A stretch of DNA of 64,000 bases, taken from contig NZ_CP030038.1 of NCBI RefSeq assembly GCF_015291725.1, positions 1,725,001 to 1,789,000 on the forward strand, written 5' to 3'. This document shows, piece after piece, positions 51,840-60,999 of the stretch. Both the position numbers and the translations under genes were made by a program. The DNA comes from Bradyrhizobium sp. CCBAU 51765. GTDB lineage: Bacteria > Pseudomonadota > Alphaproteobacteria > Rhizobiales > Xanthobacteraceae. The notes under the pieces were generated by a model. That model was not told the DNA's origin, did no database searches, and saw only the letters and a program-made list of their open reading frames with translations. Numbering within the stretch: the stretch's first letter is position 1; every line of letters begins with the position of its first letter.

Positions 51840-53828
51840 ATGTCCGGAACCAAAATCCTCTGGGGACAGGTGATCGTTGTCGGCCTGATCGTCTTGCTGG
51901 CCATCTGGGGAGCAACCGAGTGGACGGCCTGGCGACTTGCCTACCAGCCCGAGCTTGGCCGGCCCTGGTTCGAACTGTTGGGCTTCAAGATCTATTATCC
52001 GCCGATCTTCTTCTGGTGGTGGTTCGTCTACGATGCCTACGCGCCTCAGGTCTTTGTCGAGGGAGCCTTCATCGCGTCGTCGGGGACCTTTGTTTCGATC
52101 GCTGTGGCGATCGGCATGTCGGTCTGGCGGGCGCGCGAGGCCAAGAATGTCGAGACCTATGGGTCGGCGCGCTGGGCTAATGCGGAAGAGGTTCGAGCGG
52201 CCGGACTTCTCGGTCCGGATGGTGTGGTACTGGGCAAGCTCGATCGCGACTACCTCCGCCATGAGGGGCCGGAGCACGTGCTGTGTTTTGCTCCCACCCG
52301 GTCCGGCAAGGGCGTCGGACTCGTCGTTCCCTCGCTGCTGGCTTGGCCGGGTTCGGCCATCGTGCACGATATCAAGGGGGAGAACTGGCAACTGACCGCG
52401 GGTTTCCGCGCGCGGCATGGCCGTGTCCTGTTGTTCGACCCGACCAACCCGAAATCCTCGGCTTACAATCCGCTTCTCGAGGTCCGGCGCGGGGAATGGG
52501 AGGTTCGCGATGTGCAGAACGTCGCCGACGTCCTGGTCGACCCCGAAGGCTCTCTCGACAAGCGGAATCATTGGGAGAAGACCAGTCATTCGCTCCTGGT
52601 CGGCGCTATCCTCCATGTCCTCTATGCCGAGGTGGACAAGACCCTGGCCGGTGTCGCCGCCTTCCTGTCCGATCCGAAGCGGCCGATCGAGGCGACGCTG
52701 AAGGCAATGATGACCACCGCGCACCTTGGCGAGCAGGGCGCCCATCCCGTCGTCGCCTCGACTGCACGCGAACTCCTCAACAAATCGGAGAATGAGCGCT
52801 CTGGCGTCCTGTCCACCGCGATGTCGTTTCTCGGGCTCTACCGCGATCCCGTGGTGGCCCGGGTGACCTGCCGCTGCGACTGGCGGATTGCCGATCTGAT
52901 CGCCGATCGCCGCCCGACGACGCTTTACCTCGTGGTGCCGCCCTCCGATATCTCGCGGACCAAGCCGTTGATCCGCCTGGTGCTGAACCAGATCGGCCGG
53001 CGCCTGACCGAAGATCTGCACGCCCGCGACCGCCGGCATCGTGTGCTGATGATGCTTGACGAGTTCCCAGCCCTTGGGCGGCTCGATTTCTTCGAGTCCG
53101 CGCTCGCCTTCATGGCTGGGTACGGCATCAAGAGTTTCCTGATCGCGCAGTCGCTCAATCAAATCGAAAAGGCCTACGGCCCTAACAACGCGATCCTGGA
53201 CAACTGCCATATCCGCGTCAGTTTCGCGACCAACGACGAGCGGACAGCCAAGCGGGTGTCCGATGCACTCGGTACAGCGACTGAGATGAGGGCGATGAAG
53301 AACTACGCCGGGCACAGGTTAAATCCCTGGCTGGGGCACCTGATGGTCTCTCGGCAGGAGACGGCGAGGCCGCTGCTGACGCCAGGCGAGGTCATGCAGC
53401 TTCCGCCGATGGACGAGATCGTCATGGTGGCAGGGACGGCACCGATCCGGGCGAAGAAAGTCCGCTACTACGAAGATCGCCGGTTCACCGAGCGGGTTTT
53501 GTCACCGCCCGATCCGGCGAGCGCCGGCCGATCGCCGCGAACGGACGGATGGTCAGCGCTCGGAACGCTGAAGCCGACGGGAGGTCCAACTAACAGGGCC
53601 GCCGAGGCCGAGGAAGACACGGCGAACAGCGGCCTTCGTCGGGAGCCCGAACTCCCCGATCACGTCGCTATCGTCAGGGAAACAATCGAATCGACACCGG
53701 CAGAAGAATTTGCCGTCGTTCTTGACGACGATGAGGACGCGGTCCGCCAATCTCGACTGCTTCGTCAGCAGATGCGTGGCGTCGTCCGCCAGGTTGCCAT
53801 GGACCCGAATGACGGTATGGAACTCTGA
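51840..53828 (+). CDS. traG: coupling protein TraG/VirD4
   Basis: This encodes 662 residues. Two N-terminal membrane segments lie at about residues 10-33 and 72-95. Walker A is PTRSGKGVGLVVPSLL near residue 155, followed by HDIKGENWQ and MLDEFPALGRL near residue 404. It is a hexameric ATPase that links the relaxosome to the Trb channel. The C-terminal 100 residues are an acidic variable tail. It follows the relaxase by 36 bp. Confidence 0.95.
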   Translation: MSGTKILWGQVIVVGLIVLLAIWGATEWTAWRLAYQPELGRPWFELLGFKIYYPPIFFWWWFVYDAYAPQVFVEGAFIASSGTFVSIAVAIGMSVWRAREAKNVETYGSARWANAEEVRAAGLLGPDGVVLGKLDRDYLRHEGPEHVLCFAPTRSGKGVGLVVPSLLAWPGSAIVHDIKGENWQLTAGFRARHGRVLLFDPTNPKSSAYNPLLEVRRGEWEVRDVQNVADVLVDPEGSLDKRNHWEKTSHSLLVGAILHVLYAEVDKTLAGVAAFLSDPKRPIEATLKAMMTTAHLGEQGAHPVVASTARELLNKSENERSGVLSTAMSFLGLYRDPVVARVTCRCDWRIADLIADRRPTTLYLVVPPSDISRTKPLIRLVLNQIGRRLTEDLHARDRRHRVLMMLDEFPALGRLDFFESALAFMAGYGIKSFLIAQSLNQIEKAYGPNNAILDNCHIRVSFATNDERTAKRVSDALGTATEMRAMKNYAGHRLNPWLGHLMVSRQETARPLLTPGEVMQLPPMDEIVMVAGTAPIRAKKVRYYEDRRFTERVLSPPDPASAGRSPRTDGWSALGTLKPTGGPTNRAAEAEEDTANSGLRREPELPDHVAIVRETIESTPAEEFAVVLDDDEDAVRQSRLLRQQMRGVVRQVAMDPNDGMEL

Positions 53829-53831
53829 GGC

Positions 53832-54257
53832 ATGCGCGACAGGATGAACGTTTACTTTCCGCCAGAGCTTCTGAAACAGATCTCGGAGCTCGCCGATCGC
53901 AAGAAGCTTTCACGGTCTGCCATCGTGGAAGCGGCTGTCGCATCGTTCCTGTCACCGGACGGAGCGGATAGACGGGAGGCAGCATTCACCCGTCGCCTGG
54001 ACCGGCTATCGCGCCAGATGCAGAGGCTGGAGCGTGACGTCGGTCTGACGGCTGAGACCTTGGCCCTTTTCATACGGTTCTGGCTGACGATCACGCCGCC
54101 ATTACCCAATGAAGTCCAGGCGGTCGCGCAGGCAAAAGGTCGGGAGCGCTTTGAAGGATTTGTCGAGGCGCTCGGGCGCCGTTTGCAAAAGGGACAGAGC
54201 TTCCTGCGCGAGATTCCAGAAGATATCCGCCATCAGGAACCGGCCGAAGATGCTTAA
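53832..54257 (+). CDS. CopG-like ribbon-helix-helix protein
   Basis: This encodes 141 residues. The N-terminal ribbon-helix-helix reads MNVYFPPELLKQISELADRK, then LSRSAIVEAAVASFL. A coiled or helical part follows (RRLDRLSRQMQRLERD). In RP4-like systems such proteins are accessory relaxosome factors or repressors of trb genes. It starts three bases after traG and normally stands directly before trbB, but here an MFS gene separates them. Confidence 0.9.
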   Translation: MRDRMNVYFPPELLKQISELADRKKLSRSAIVEAAVASFLSPDGADRREAAFTRRLDRLSRQMQRLERDVGLTAETLALFIRFWLTITPPLPNEVQAVAQAKGRERFEGFVEALGRRLQKGQSFLREIPEDIRHQEPAEDA

Positions 54258-54265
54258 TTGAACCC

Positions 54266-54314
54266 GTAGAAAGACCCTTTCGCCGGTCCCTTCTTTTTCT
54301 ACGCCAGCCTACGA
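54266..54314 (+). repeat. left repeat flanking the MFS gene
   Basis: GTAGAAAGACC, then TTCTTTTTCTACGCC-AGCCTACGA. It resembles the segment at 55757-55801 and can form an imperfect hairpin GTAGAAA...TTTCTAC with a T tract, so it may double as a terminator after the CopG-like gene. Confidence 0.55.
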
Positions 54315-54390
54315 CTGCAGCGATTTAGCCGAACCGACAAAAGCTGGACGCGCTATCGGCTCGAGTGAGCTGAGAGCAAAGGGGGCCAGC

Positions 54391-55719
54391 ATGCAAATCT
54401 CAACAGCATGGCGTCGAATCGCGCGCGTTTTTCTCCCTTTTGTAGCTGGGTACTATCTCTCTTATCTGTTCCGAACGATCAATGCCTTGATGGCTAGCCA
54501 TCTCAGCTCGGATACTGGGGTTGGGGCTGCCGATCTCGGGTTGCTTACGGCAGTGTATTTTCTTGTTTTCGCGGTCGCTCAGATACCCATCGGTATATTG
54601 TTGGATCGCTTTGGTCCGCGTCGCGTCCAGAGCATTCTGCTCTTGCTTGCCGCAGCAGGCGCCGGCCTCTTCGCGATATCGACTGACTTCCTCTCGCTTT
54701 TGATCGCGCGTGCAATGATCGGGCTTGGCGTGGCCGCGGCGTTGACCGCAGGGCTGAAGTCGATCGTCCTTTGGTTCCCCAGGGAGCGTGTCGCCTTGCT
54801 TAACGGCTACATGGTCATGCTGGGATCGTTAGGAGCGGTGACTGCCACGGTCCCCCTCGAATACCTGCTCGCCTGGATGGGCTGGCGGCAACTCTTTGAG
54901 GTCCTGGCGGCCGCTACCGGTGCGACGGCCATTCTCATCTATACCGTCGTGCCTGAGCGAGGCATTGTCCCATCAACGGCGCGCGTCACTCTTAGCTCCG
55001 TTTTCAGCGATCGAAGGTTCTGGCGAATGGCCCCGTTATCGGCGACTTGCATTGGATCATCCTGGTCCCTGCAGGGTTTGTGGGCGTCGCCGTGGTTGAT
55101 AGACGTAGAGGGGTTTGATCGCGACAGTCTGGTCCGACAGCTGTTCATAATGTCGATCGTATTGAGCGGTGGTGCCTGGTTGTTCGGTATGGCGGTCCAC
55201 TACACCAAACGAAGAGGAATCGGGGCGGAGGCGATATTGGCCATGGTAGCAGTGCTGTTCATCGCAGCGGAGTTAGCCTTGATCCTGCGAGCGCCTCTGC
55301 CGTCCATTTGGCCATGGTCTGTTGTCGCAATTGTCGGAACAGCAACCGTGGTCAGCTTCGCGGTCATAGCGGATTACTTTCCGCCGGAGCTGGCCGGTCG
55401 CGCCAACGGCGCCTTGAACGTCTTGCACTTTGGTTGGGCGTTTCTGGCACAATACGTGACAGGTCTTATCCTGGAGCAATGGTCTGCGAATGATGGCCAT
55501 AGGCCCGTCCAGGCCTATCAAGTCGCGTTCGGTCTCAACGTGGCACTGCAGATCGCGACGTTTGTCTTGTTCGCGCTGCCCTGGTGCCGATCCATCGTTT
55601 CATGGACGAGTTCAATCCTCTTCTTCAAGCCGGCTGATGTTTCCTACGGTGTCGAGTCAATTGGGTTATATGAGGATTCGGTCATCCTTCTGCCCGCGGA
55701 TGACGATGCGGAGTGGTGA
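54391..55719 (+). CDS. MFS transporter, cargo gene between copG and trbB
   Basis: This encodes 442 residues with about 12 hydrophobic segments. The MFS loop motif is LLDRFGPRRVQ after the second helix (GILLDRFGPRR, residues about 68-78). FLPFVAGYYLSYLF opens the first helix. The last 45 residues are soluble and end in EW. The substrate cannot be told. It interrupts the otherwise conserved copG-trbB order and is flanked by imperfect repeats, so it is acquired cargo. Its codon use is a little less GC-rich by eye than that of the Trb genes. Confidence 0.88.
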   Translation: MQISTAWRRIARVFLPFVAGYYLSYLFRTINALMASHLSSDTGVGAADLGLLTAVYFLVFAVAQIPIGILLDRFGPRRVQSILLLLAAAGAGLFAISTDFLSLLIARAMIGLGVAAALTAGLKSIVLWFPRERVALLNGYMVMLGSLGAVTATVPLEYLLAWMGWRQLFEVLAAATGATAILIYTVVPERGIVPSTARVTLSSVFSDRRFWRMAPLSATCIGSSWSLQGLWASPWLIDVEGFDRDSLVRQLFIMSIVLSGGAWLFGMAVHYTKRRGIGAEAILAMVAVLFIAAELALILRAPLPSIWPWSVVAIVGTATVVSFAVIADYFPPELAGRANGALNVLHFGWAFLAQYVTGLILEQWSANDGHRPVQAYQVAFGLNVALQIATFVLFALPWCRSIVSWTSSILFFKPADVSYGVESIGLYEDSVILLPADDDAEW

Positions 55720-55756
55720 GCAGCAACCCGTGGCGAACTGATCCGATTGAGTAGGC

Positions 55757-55801
55757 CTAGAGACCAGTTCTCTGTCTTTCTTTTACTACGCCAATCTACG
55801 A
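55757..55801 (+). repeat. right repeat flanking the MFS gene
   Basis: CTAGAGACC, then TTTCTTTTACTACGCC-AATCTACGA, an imperfect direct copy of 54266-54314. It lies 70 bases before the trbB start. Confidence 0.55.
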
Positions 55802-55870
55802 TCACTGAAAGCCATTGTTGCACCAAGTCCATTGGTGCCTTTTTTAATCATTCCCATCTGAGGGGCGCCT

Positions 55871-56863
55871 GTGGACGCTCTCATTCGGTGGGGGCGAACG
55901 GTGGCAATCCATACGATTCAATCGGAAGCGAGTTCGCGCGGCGCACGAATGCTGCGCAGCGCGCTCAGCCCGGCGATTGCCAGTTACCTCGAAGATGAAG
56001 CGATCATCGAGGTGATGCTCAACCCAGATGGGCGGCTGTGGATCGACCGGTTGTCGAATGGCCTGATCGACACAGGCGAAACGCTCTCCGCAGCGGACGG
56101 TGAGCGCATTGTTCGCCTGGTCGCGCATCATGTCGGCGCTGAGGTGCATGCCGGCTCCCCACGGGTTTCGGCCGAATTGCCTGGGACCGGCGAGCGCTTC
56201 GAAGGTCTGTTGCCCCCGGTCGTTGCGGCACCGGCCTTTGCGATCCGCAAGCCCGCAGTCGCTGTGTTTACGCTCGACGACTACGTCGGCAGTGGGATCT
56301 TGACCTCGGAGCAGGCCAAGATCCTGCAGAACGCGGTCGCCGCACGGAAGAACATCCTCGTCGCCGGCGGGACATCGACCGGCAAGACGACCTTGACGAA
56401 CGCCCTCTTGGCGGAGGTGGCGAAGACCTCCGATCGGGTCGTTCTGATCGAAGATACACGCGAACTCCAATGCAAGGCGCCCAATCTCGTGGCTTTGCGG
56501 ACCAAAGATGGCGTGGCCACGCTATCGGACCTCGTTCGCTCCTCGCTGCGACTGCGTCCAGACCGTATTCCGGTCGGCGAAGTTCGCGGTGCCGAAGCGC
56601 TCGATCTACTCAAGGCATGGGGCACAGGCCACCCCGGCGGCATTGGGACCATTCACGCGGGCAGTGCGCTTGGTGCGCTGCGGCGGCTCGAGCAACTCAT
56701 CCAGGAAGCCGTCATCACGGTTCCGCGCGCCTTGATCGCCGAGACCATCAACCTCGTTGCCGTGCTTGCGGGGCGCGGCGCCGACCGTCGCCTCGCTGAG
56801 CTCGCCCTCGTCACGGGGCTTGGTGCCACCGGCGACTACAACCTTTCATCAGCAGGAGACTGA
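55871..56863 (+). CDS. trbB: conjugal transfer ATPase TrbB
   Basis: This encodes 330 residues from GTG 55871; another GTG at 55901 is possible. VirB11 features: [17 protein letters not shown] (Walker A, near residue 158), [21 protein letters not shown] (Walker B) and [13 protein letters not shown]. This hexameric ATPase powers pilus assembly and transfer. It is the first of the trb genes, and spacing within the operon is a few bases or overlapping. Confidence 0.95.
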   Translation: MDALIRWGRTVAIHTIQSEASSRGARMLRSALSPAIASYLEDEAIIEVMLNPDGRLWIDRLSNGLIDTGETLSAADGERIVRLVAHHVGAEVHAGSPRVSAELPGTGERFEGLLPPVVAAPAFAIRKPAVAVFTLDDYVGSGILTSEQAKILQNAVAARKNILVAGGTSTGKTTLTNALLAEVAKTSDRVVLIEDTRELQCKAPNLVALRTKDGVATLSDLVRSSLRLRPDRIPVGEVRGAEALDLLKAWGTGHPGGIGTIHAGSALGALRRLEQLIQEAVITVPRALIAETINLVAVLAGRGADRRLAELALVTGLGATGDYNLSSAGD

Positions 56864-56864
56864 C

Positions 56865-57188
56865 ATGCGTCAGCAATTTCGCTTTTTTAGAGGTGCATCG
56901 TTGGCCGCCTTCGGCGCGGTGCTTTTGGCGTCGGCGCCGGCGTGGGCGGCTGGCTCGAACATGCCGTGGGAGCAGCCACTTAATCAGATCTTGCAGTCGG
57001 TCGAAGGCCCGGTCGCGAAGATCATCGCCGTCATCATCATCGTCGTGACCGGGCTCACGCTCGCGTTCGGTGACTCGTCAGGTGGTTTCCGCAGGCTGAT
57101 CCAGATCGTGTTCGGTCTGTCGATCGCATTTGCCGCCTCGAGCTTCTTCCTGTCGTTCTTCTCCTTCGGCGGCGGCGTGGTGATCTGA
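56865..57188 (+). CDS. trbC: pilin precursor TrbC
   Basis: This encodes 107 residues. A signal peptide covers about 1-29 (LAAFGAVLLASAPAWA). Two membrane helices follow (IIAVIIIVVTGLTLAFG and IVFGLSIAFAASSFFLSFF). It matches VirB2/TrbC pilins. TraF at 46744 is the expected processing peptidase. The stop overlaps the trbD start. Confidence 0.93.
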   Translation: MRQQFRFFRGASLAAFGAVLLASAPAWAAGSNMPWEQPLNQILQSVEGPVAKIIAVIIIVVTGLTLAFGDSSGGFRRLIQIVFGLSIAFAASSFFLSFFSFGGGVVI

Positions 57189-57451
57189 TGGATGAACTGG
57201 TCACAGGCTTTGTCGTGCCCGTTCACCGCGCGCTCACCGAGCCAATTCTGATGGGCGGCGCGCCGCGGTCGGTTGCGATCGTGAACGGCACGCTTGCGGC
57301 AGCCCTTGGGCTGGGATTGCGGCTCTGGATCGCGGGTCTTGTCCTCTGGTTCATCGGCCACATGGCCGCCGTCTGGGCCGCCAAGCGCGATCCAGCCTTT
57401 GTCGACGTCGTGCGCCGACATCTGCGTATTCCCGGCCATCTCAACACCTGA
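57188..57451 (+). CDS. trbD: inner-membrane protein TrbD
   Basis: This encodes 87 residues. It opens DELVTGFVVPVHRALTEPIL, then IVNGTLAAALGLGLRLW and LWFIGHMAAVW, the VirB3-like pair of membrane helices. It anchors the TrbE ATPase. It overlaps trbC by one base and precedes trbE by 10 bp. Confidence 0.93.
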   Translation: MDELVTGFVVPVHRALTEPILMGGAPRSVAIVNGTLAAALGLGLRLWIAGLVLWFIGHMAAVWAAKRDPAFVDVVRRHLRIPGHLNT

Positions 57452-57461
57452 GCTCGATAAT

Positions 57462-59903
57462 ATGATGAACCTTGCCGAATACCGCCATTCCAACGCGCGT
57501 CTTGCCGACTTCCTGCCGTGGGCCGCCTTGGTCGACGAGGGGATCATCCTGAACAAGGACGGCTCGTTCCAACGGACGGCGAAGTTCCGGGGACCTGACC
57601 TGGATAGCGCAGTGCCGGCTGAACTCGTCGCCGTCGCGGGTCGCCTGAATAACGCCCTGCGCCGCCTGGGATCTGGTTGGGCAGTCTTCGTTGAGGCGCA
57701 ACGCCATTTTGCGGGTGCTTATCCGCCGAACACCTTTCCGGATGTCGCGTCCGCACTGGTCGACGCTGAGCGCCGAGCTCAGTTTGAAGAGGCGGACGCT
57801 CACTATGAATCCAGTTACTTCCTCACCTTTCTTTACCTGCCCCCCGAGGAGGGGGCCGCCAGGGCGGAGCGACTACTCTATGAGGGACGCGATCGGAGCG
57901 TTGGAGCCGACGCGCACGAGGTGCTGCGCGGGTTTGTCGATCAAACCAACCGCGTACTGCAACTCGTCGAAGGCTTCATGCCCGAATGCGCCTGGCTCGA
58001 CGATCAGGACACACTGACCTACCTGCACTCGACGATCTCGACCAAGCGTCACCGCGTTCGGGTGCCCGAAATTCCCATGTACATCGATGCGCTCTTGGCC
58101 GACCAGCCGTTGACCGGCGGGCTAGAGCCAATGTTGGGCTCAGCCAATCTTCGGGTCCTGACGATTGTCGGCTTTCCGGGCGCTACGACCCCGGGGATCC
58201 TGGACGACCTGAATCGTCTGCCATTCTCGTATCGGTGGTCGACCCGGGCAATCATGCTCGACAAGATCGATGCCACCAAGCTTCTGACCAAGATTCGACG
58301 GCAGTGGTTCGCCAAGCGAAAGTCGATTGGCGCCATTCTCAAGGAGGTCATGACGAACGAGGCGTCGACGCTGCTCGATACCGACGCCCACAACAAGGCA
58401 ATAGATGCCGACGCGGCTTTGCAGGAACTGGGGTCGGATCAGATCGGGCAAGCCTTTGTCACTGCAACAATTACCGTCTGGGATCGCGATCCCAATGCTG
58501 CCGACGAAAAGCTGAGGTTGGTCGAGAAGGTCATCCAGGGCCGCGATTTCACCTGTATGATCGAGACGGTGAACGCCGTTGAAGCGTGGCTCGGCAGTCT
58601 GCCCGGGCACGTCTACGCCAATGTGCGGCAGCCGCCGGTATCGACCCTCAACCTCGCCCATATGATTCCGATGTCGGCCGTGTGGGCCGGCGAGGCGAGG
58701 GATCTGCACTTCAAGGGTCCGCCGCTTCTGTTCGGCAAGACCGAGGGATCAACGCCGTTCCGATTCTCACTCCACGTCGGCGATGTCGGTCATACCCTCG
58801 TGGTGGGGCCGACAGGCGCTGGCAAGTCAGTGCTACTCGCGCTGATGGCGCTACAGTTCCGCCGCTATCCGAACTCTCAGGTTTTTGCGTTTGACTTCGG
58901 CGGTTCAATCCGGGCGGCCGCGCTCGCCATGAATGGCGACTGGCATGATCTCGGCGGTGCGCTGTCTGCCGGAGACGAGAACCCCGTCGCCCTGCAACCG
59001 CTGGCCTGGATCGACGATTCCGTCGAGCGGGGGTGGGCGACGGAATGGATCGGCGCGATCCTGGCGCGAGAAAAGCTTGAGATCACCCCGGAGGTCAAGG
59101 ATCACCTGTGGTCGGCGCTGACGTCTCTTGCCTCGGCGCCGAGGGAGGAGCGCACCCTCACGGGCCTGTCGGTTCTGCTGCAATCGAACTCCCTGAAACG
59201 CGCCTTGCAACCTTATTGCCTCGGCGGTCCATCCGGGCGCTTGCTCGATGCTGAATTCGAGCGCCTTGGCGAGGCCTCGGTGCAGGCATTCGAGACCGAA
59301 GGCTTGATCGGAACGAGTGCTGCGCCGGCCGTGCTGGGGTACCTCTTCCATCGCATTGGTGATCGTCTCGACGGCCGGCCAACACTCCTGATTGTCGACG
59401 AAGGCTGGCTTGCCCTCGATGACGAGGATTTTGCAGGGCAACTCCGGGAATGGCTGAAGACGCTTCGGAAAAAGAACGCGTCCGTTATCTTCGCCACCCA
59501 GTCGCTTTCGGACATTGATGGATCTGCGATCGCGCCGGCCATCATCGAAAGCTGCCCAACGCGATTGTTGCTGCCGAACGAACGGGCGATCGAGCCGCAG
59601 ATCACTGCCATCTACCGCCGCTTCGGCCTCAATGACCGCCAGATCGAGCTTCTGAGCCGGGCAACGCCAAAGCGCGACTACTATTGCCAGTCTCGTCGCG
59701 GCAACCGGATGTTCGAACTTGGTCTTGGCGAGATTGCGCTCACATTTACCGCAGCCTCTTCCAAGACAGACCAGGCTGTCATCACGCAACTCATCGCCGA
59801 ACATGGAGCCGACGGCTTCGTGCCCGCCTGGCTCCAGCACCGTGGCGTCGCCTGGGCCCTCGACCTGATCCCCAATCTCGTCAATCTGGAGAAACCGCTA
59901 TGA
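57462..59903 (+). CDS. trbE: conjugal transfer ATPase TrbE
   Basis: This encodes 813 residues from ATG 57462 (MMNLAEYRHSNARLADFLPW); the next codon is also ATG, and the frame runs upstream inside trbD. VirB4 features: VVGPTGAGKSVLLALMAL near residue 450, then TLLIVDEGWLAL near 645 and VIFATQSLSDID. It is the main ATPase of the channel. The stop overlaps trbJ (ATGA). Confidence 0.95.
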   Translation: MMNLAEYRHSNARLADFLPWAALVDEGIILNKDGSFQRTAKFRGPDLDSAVPAELVAVAGRLNNALRRLGSGWAVFVEAQRHFAGAYPPNTFPDVASALVDAERRAQFEEADAHYESSYFLTFLYLPPEEGAARAERLLYEGRDRSVGADAHEVLRGFVDQTNRVLQLVEGFMPECAWLDDQDTLTYLHSTISTKRHRVRVPEIPMYIDALLADQPLTGGLEPMLGSANLRVLTIVGFPGATTPGILDDLNRLPFSYRWSTRAIMLDKIDATKLLTKIRRQWFAKRKSIGAILKEVMTNEASTLLDTDAHNKAIDADAALQELGSDQIGQAFVTATITVWDRDPNAADEKLRLVEKVIQGRDFTCMIETVNAVEAWLGSLPGHVYANVRQPPVSTLNLAHMIPMSAVWAGEARDLHFKGPPLLFGKTEGSTPFRFSLHVGDVGHTLVVGPTGAGKSVLLALMALQFRRYPNSQVFAFDFGGSIRAAALAMNGDWHDLGGALSAGDENPVALQPLAWIDDSVERGWATEWIGAILAREKLEITPEVKDHLWSALTSLASAPREERTLTGLSVLLQSNSLKRALQPYCLGGPSGRLLDAEFERLGEASVQAFETEGLIGTSAAPAVLGYLFHRIGDRLDGRPTLLIVDEGWLALDDEDFAGQLREWLKTLRKKNASVIFATQSLSDIDGSAIAPAIIESCPTRLLLPNERAIEPQITAIYRRFGLNDRQIELLSRATPKRDYYCQSRRGNRMFELGLGEIALTFTAASSKTDQAVITQLIAEHGADGFVPAWLQHRGVAWALDLIPNLVNLEKPL

Positions 59904-60628
59904 AGCGTCTTGGTCTGTTGGCGGCCGCTGGCACTGTCGCGCTAGTGCTTGGCGTCGCGGTGCCCGCACGGGCGCTGATTGTCTTCGATCCCAACAACTA
60001 TGTTCAGAACGTCCTGACCGCCGCGCGGGAGCTCCAGCAGATCAACAATCAGATCATCTCGTTGCAGAACGAGGCGCAGATGCTCATCAATCAGGCGAAG
60101 AACCTGGCAAACCTTCCGTATTCATCGTTGCAGCAACTGCAATCCTCGATTCAGCGGACCCAGCAATTACTGGGCCAGGCGCAGCGCATTGCCTACGACG
60201 TCCAGCAGATCGATCGCGCGTTCTCGACGAACTACGCGCCGGCCGCTGGAAACCAATCCAGCCAGTTGCTCGTCACCAACGCTCAATCGCGGTGGCAAAA
60301 TACTTACGCGGCAACACAAGACGCGCTTCGCGTCCAAGCCGGCATCGTTGACAATCTCGACACTAACCGCATCCAGACGTCCGCGCTCGTAACGTCAAGC
60401 CAAGGCGCTAGCGGCGCTCTGCAGGCAACGCAAGCTGGCAATCAGATCCTTGCGCTGAACGCGCAGCAGCTCGCCGACCTCACCGCTGTCGTGACGGCGC
60501 AAGGCCGGGCGCAGAGTCTTGAATCAGCTCAGCGCGCCTCGGCCCAGGATCAGGGACGAGAACAACTTCGGCGCTTCCTGACACCTGGGCAGGGCTATCA
60601 ATCATCCAACGTGCAGATGTTCCACTAA
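59900..60628 (+). CDS. trbJ: periplasmic protein TrbJ
   Basis: This encodes 242 residues. A signal peptide covers about 1-26 (LLAAAGTVALVLGVAVPARA). The mature part begins IVFDPNNYVQNVLTAARELQ and is a long Gln/Asn-rich coiled coil, as in VirB5/TrbJ proteins. It helps build the pilus tip. It overlaps trbE and trbK. Confidence 0.93.
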   Translation: MKRLGLLAAAGTVALVLGVAVPARALIVFDPNNYVQNVLTAARELQQINNQIISLQNEAQMLINQAKNLANLPYSSLQQLQSSIQRTQQLLGQAQRIAYDVQQIDRAFSTNYAPAAGNQSSQLLVTNAQSRWQNTYAATQDALRVQAGIVDNLDTNRIQTSALVTSSQGASGALQATQAGNQILALNAQQLADLTAVVTAQGRAQSLESAQRASAQDQGREQLRRFLTPGQGYQSSNVQMFH

Positions 60629-60999
60629 TGACCGACTTAAAGGCATTCAAGGCTTTGTCGCTGCTTACGACAATCGGCCTAGTAGCCGTCGCTGCCTGCA
60701 CGATTCATCTGCGTGGCGGAGACAATTCTCCGCCGACACCGAAGGCGGAGCAGACGACCGATGCAACCAGCTCAGACCTCGCGCGCTGCCGCGGCGTCAC
60801 TCCGGAAGAAACAGCGGATTATCGGCAATGTAAGGGCGTTTGGGCCGAAAACCGGCGACGCTTCTTGGGCAAGAAAGCCGGTGCCGCTGTTCCAGGCCAA
60901 GAGGAACCGCCCGTAACGTTGGCGCCCGCCCCAAAAGACCAGAGCCGGATCCCGCAAGGATATCCGCAACCGGTGACGCCCGAGGCGAGCAAGCCATGA
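60628..60999 (+). CDS. trbK: lipoprotein TrbK
   Basis: This encodes 123 residues. The lipobox lies at LVAVAACT near residue 23. A Cys pair and the segment RCRGVTPEETADYRQCKGVWAENR (placed near 53-76) fit the alternative TrbK of alphaproteobacteria, a putative entry-exclusion lipoprotein. The C-terminus is proline-rich. It overlaps trbL by four bases. Confidence 0.88.
   Translation: MTDLKAFKALSLLTTIGLVAVAACTIHLRGGDNSPPTPKAEQTTDATSSDLARCRGVTPEETADYRQCKGVWAENRRRFLGKKAGAAVPGQEEPPVTLAPAPKDQSRIPQGYPQPVTPEASKP

Noticed and set aside
51561..53315. Open minus-strand frame of 584 codons
   Set aside because: Antisense to relaxase and TraG, both with intact motifs. The long frame is an effect of high GC codon bias.
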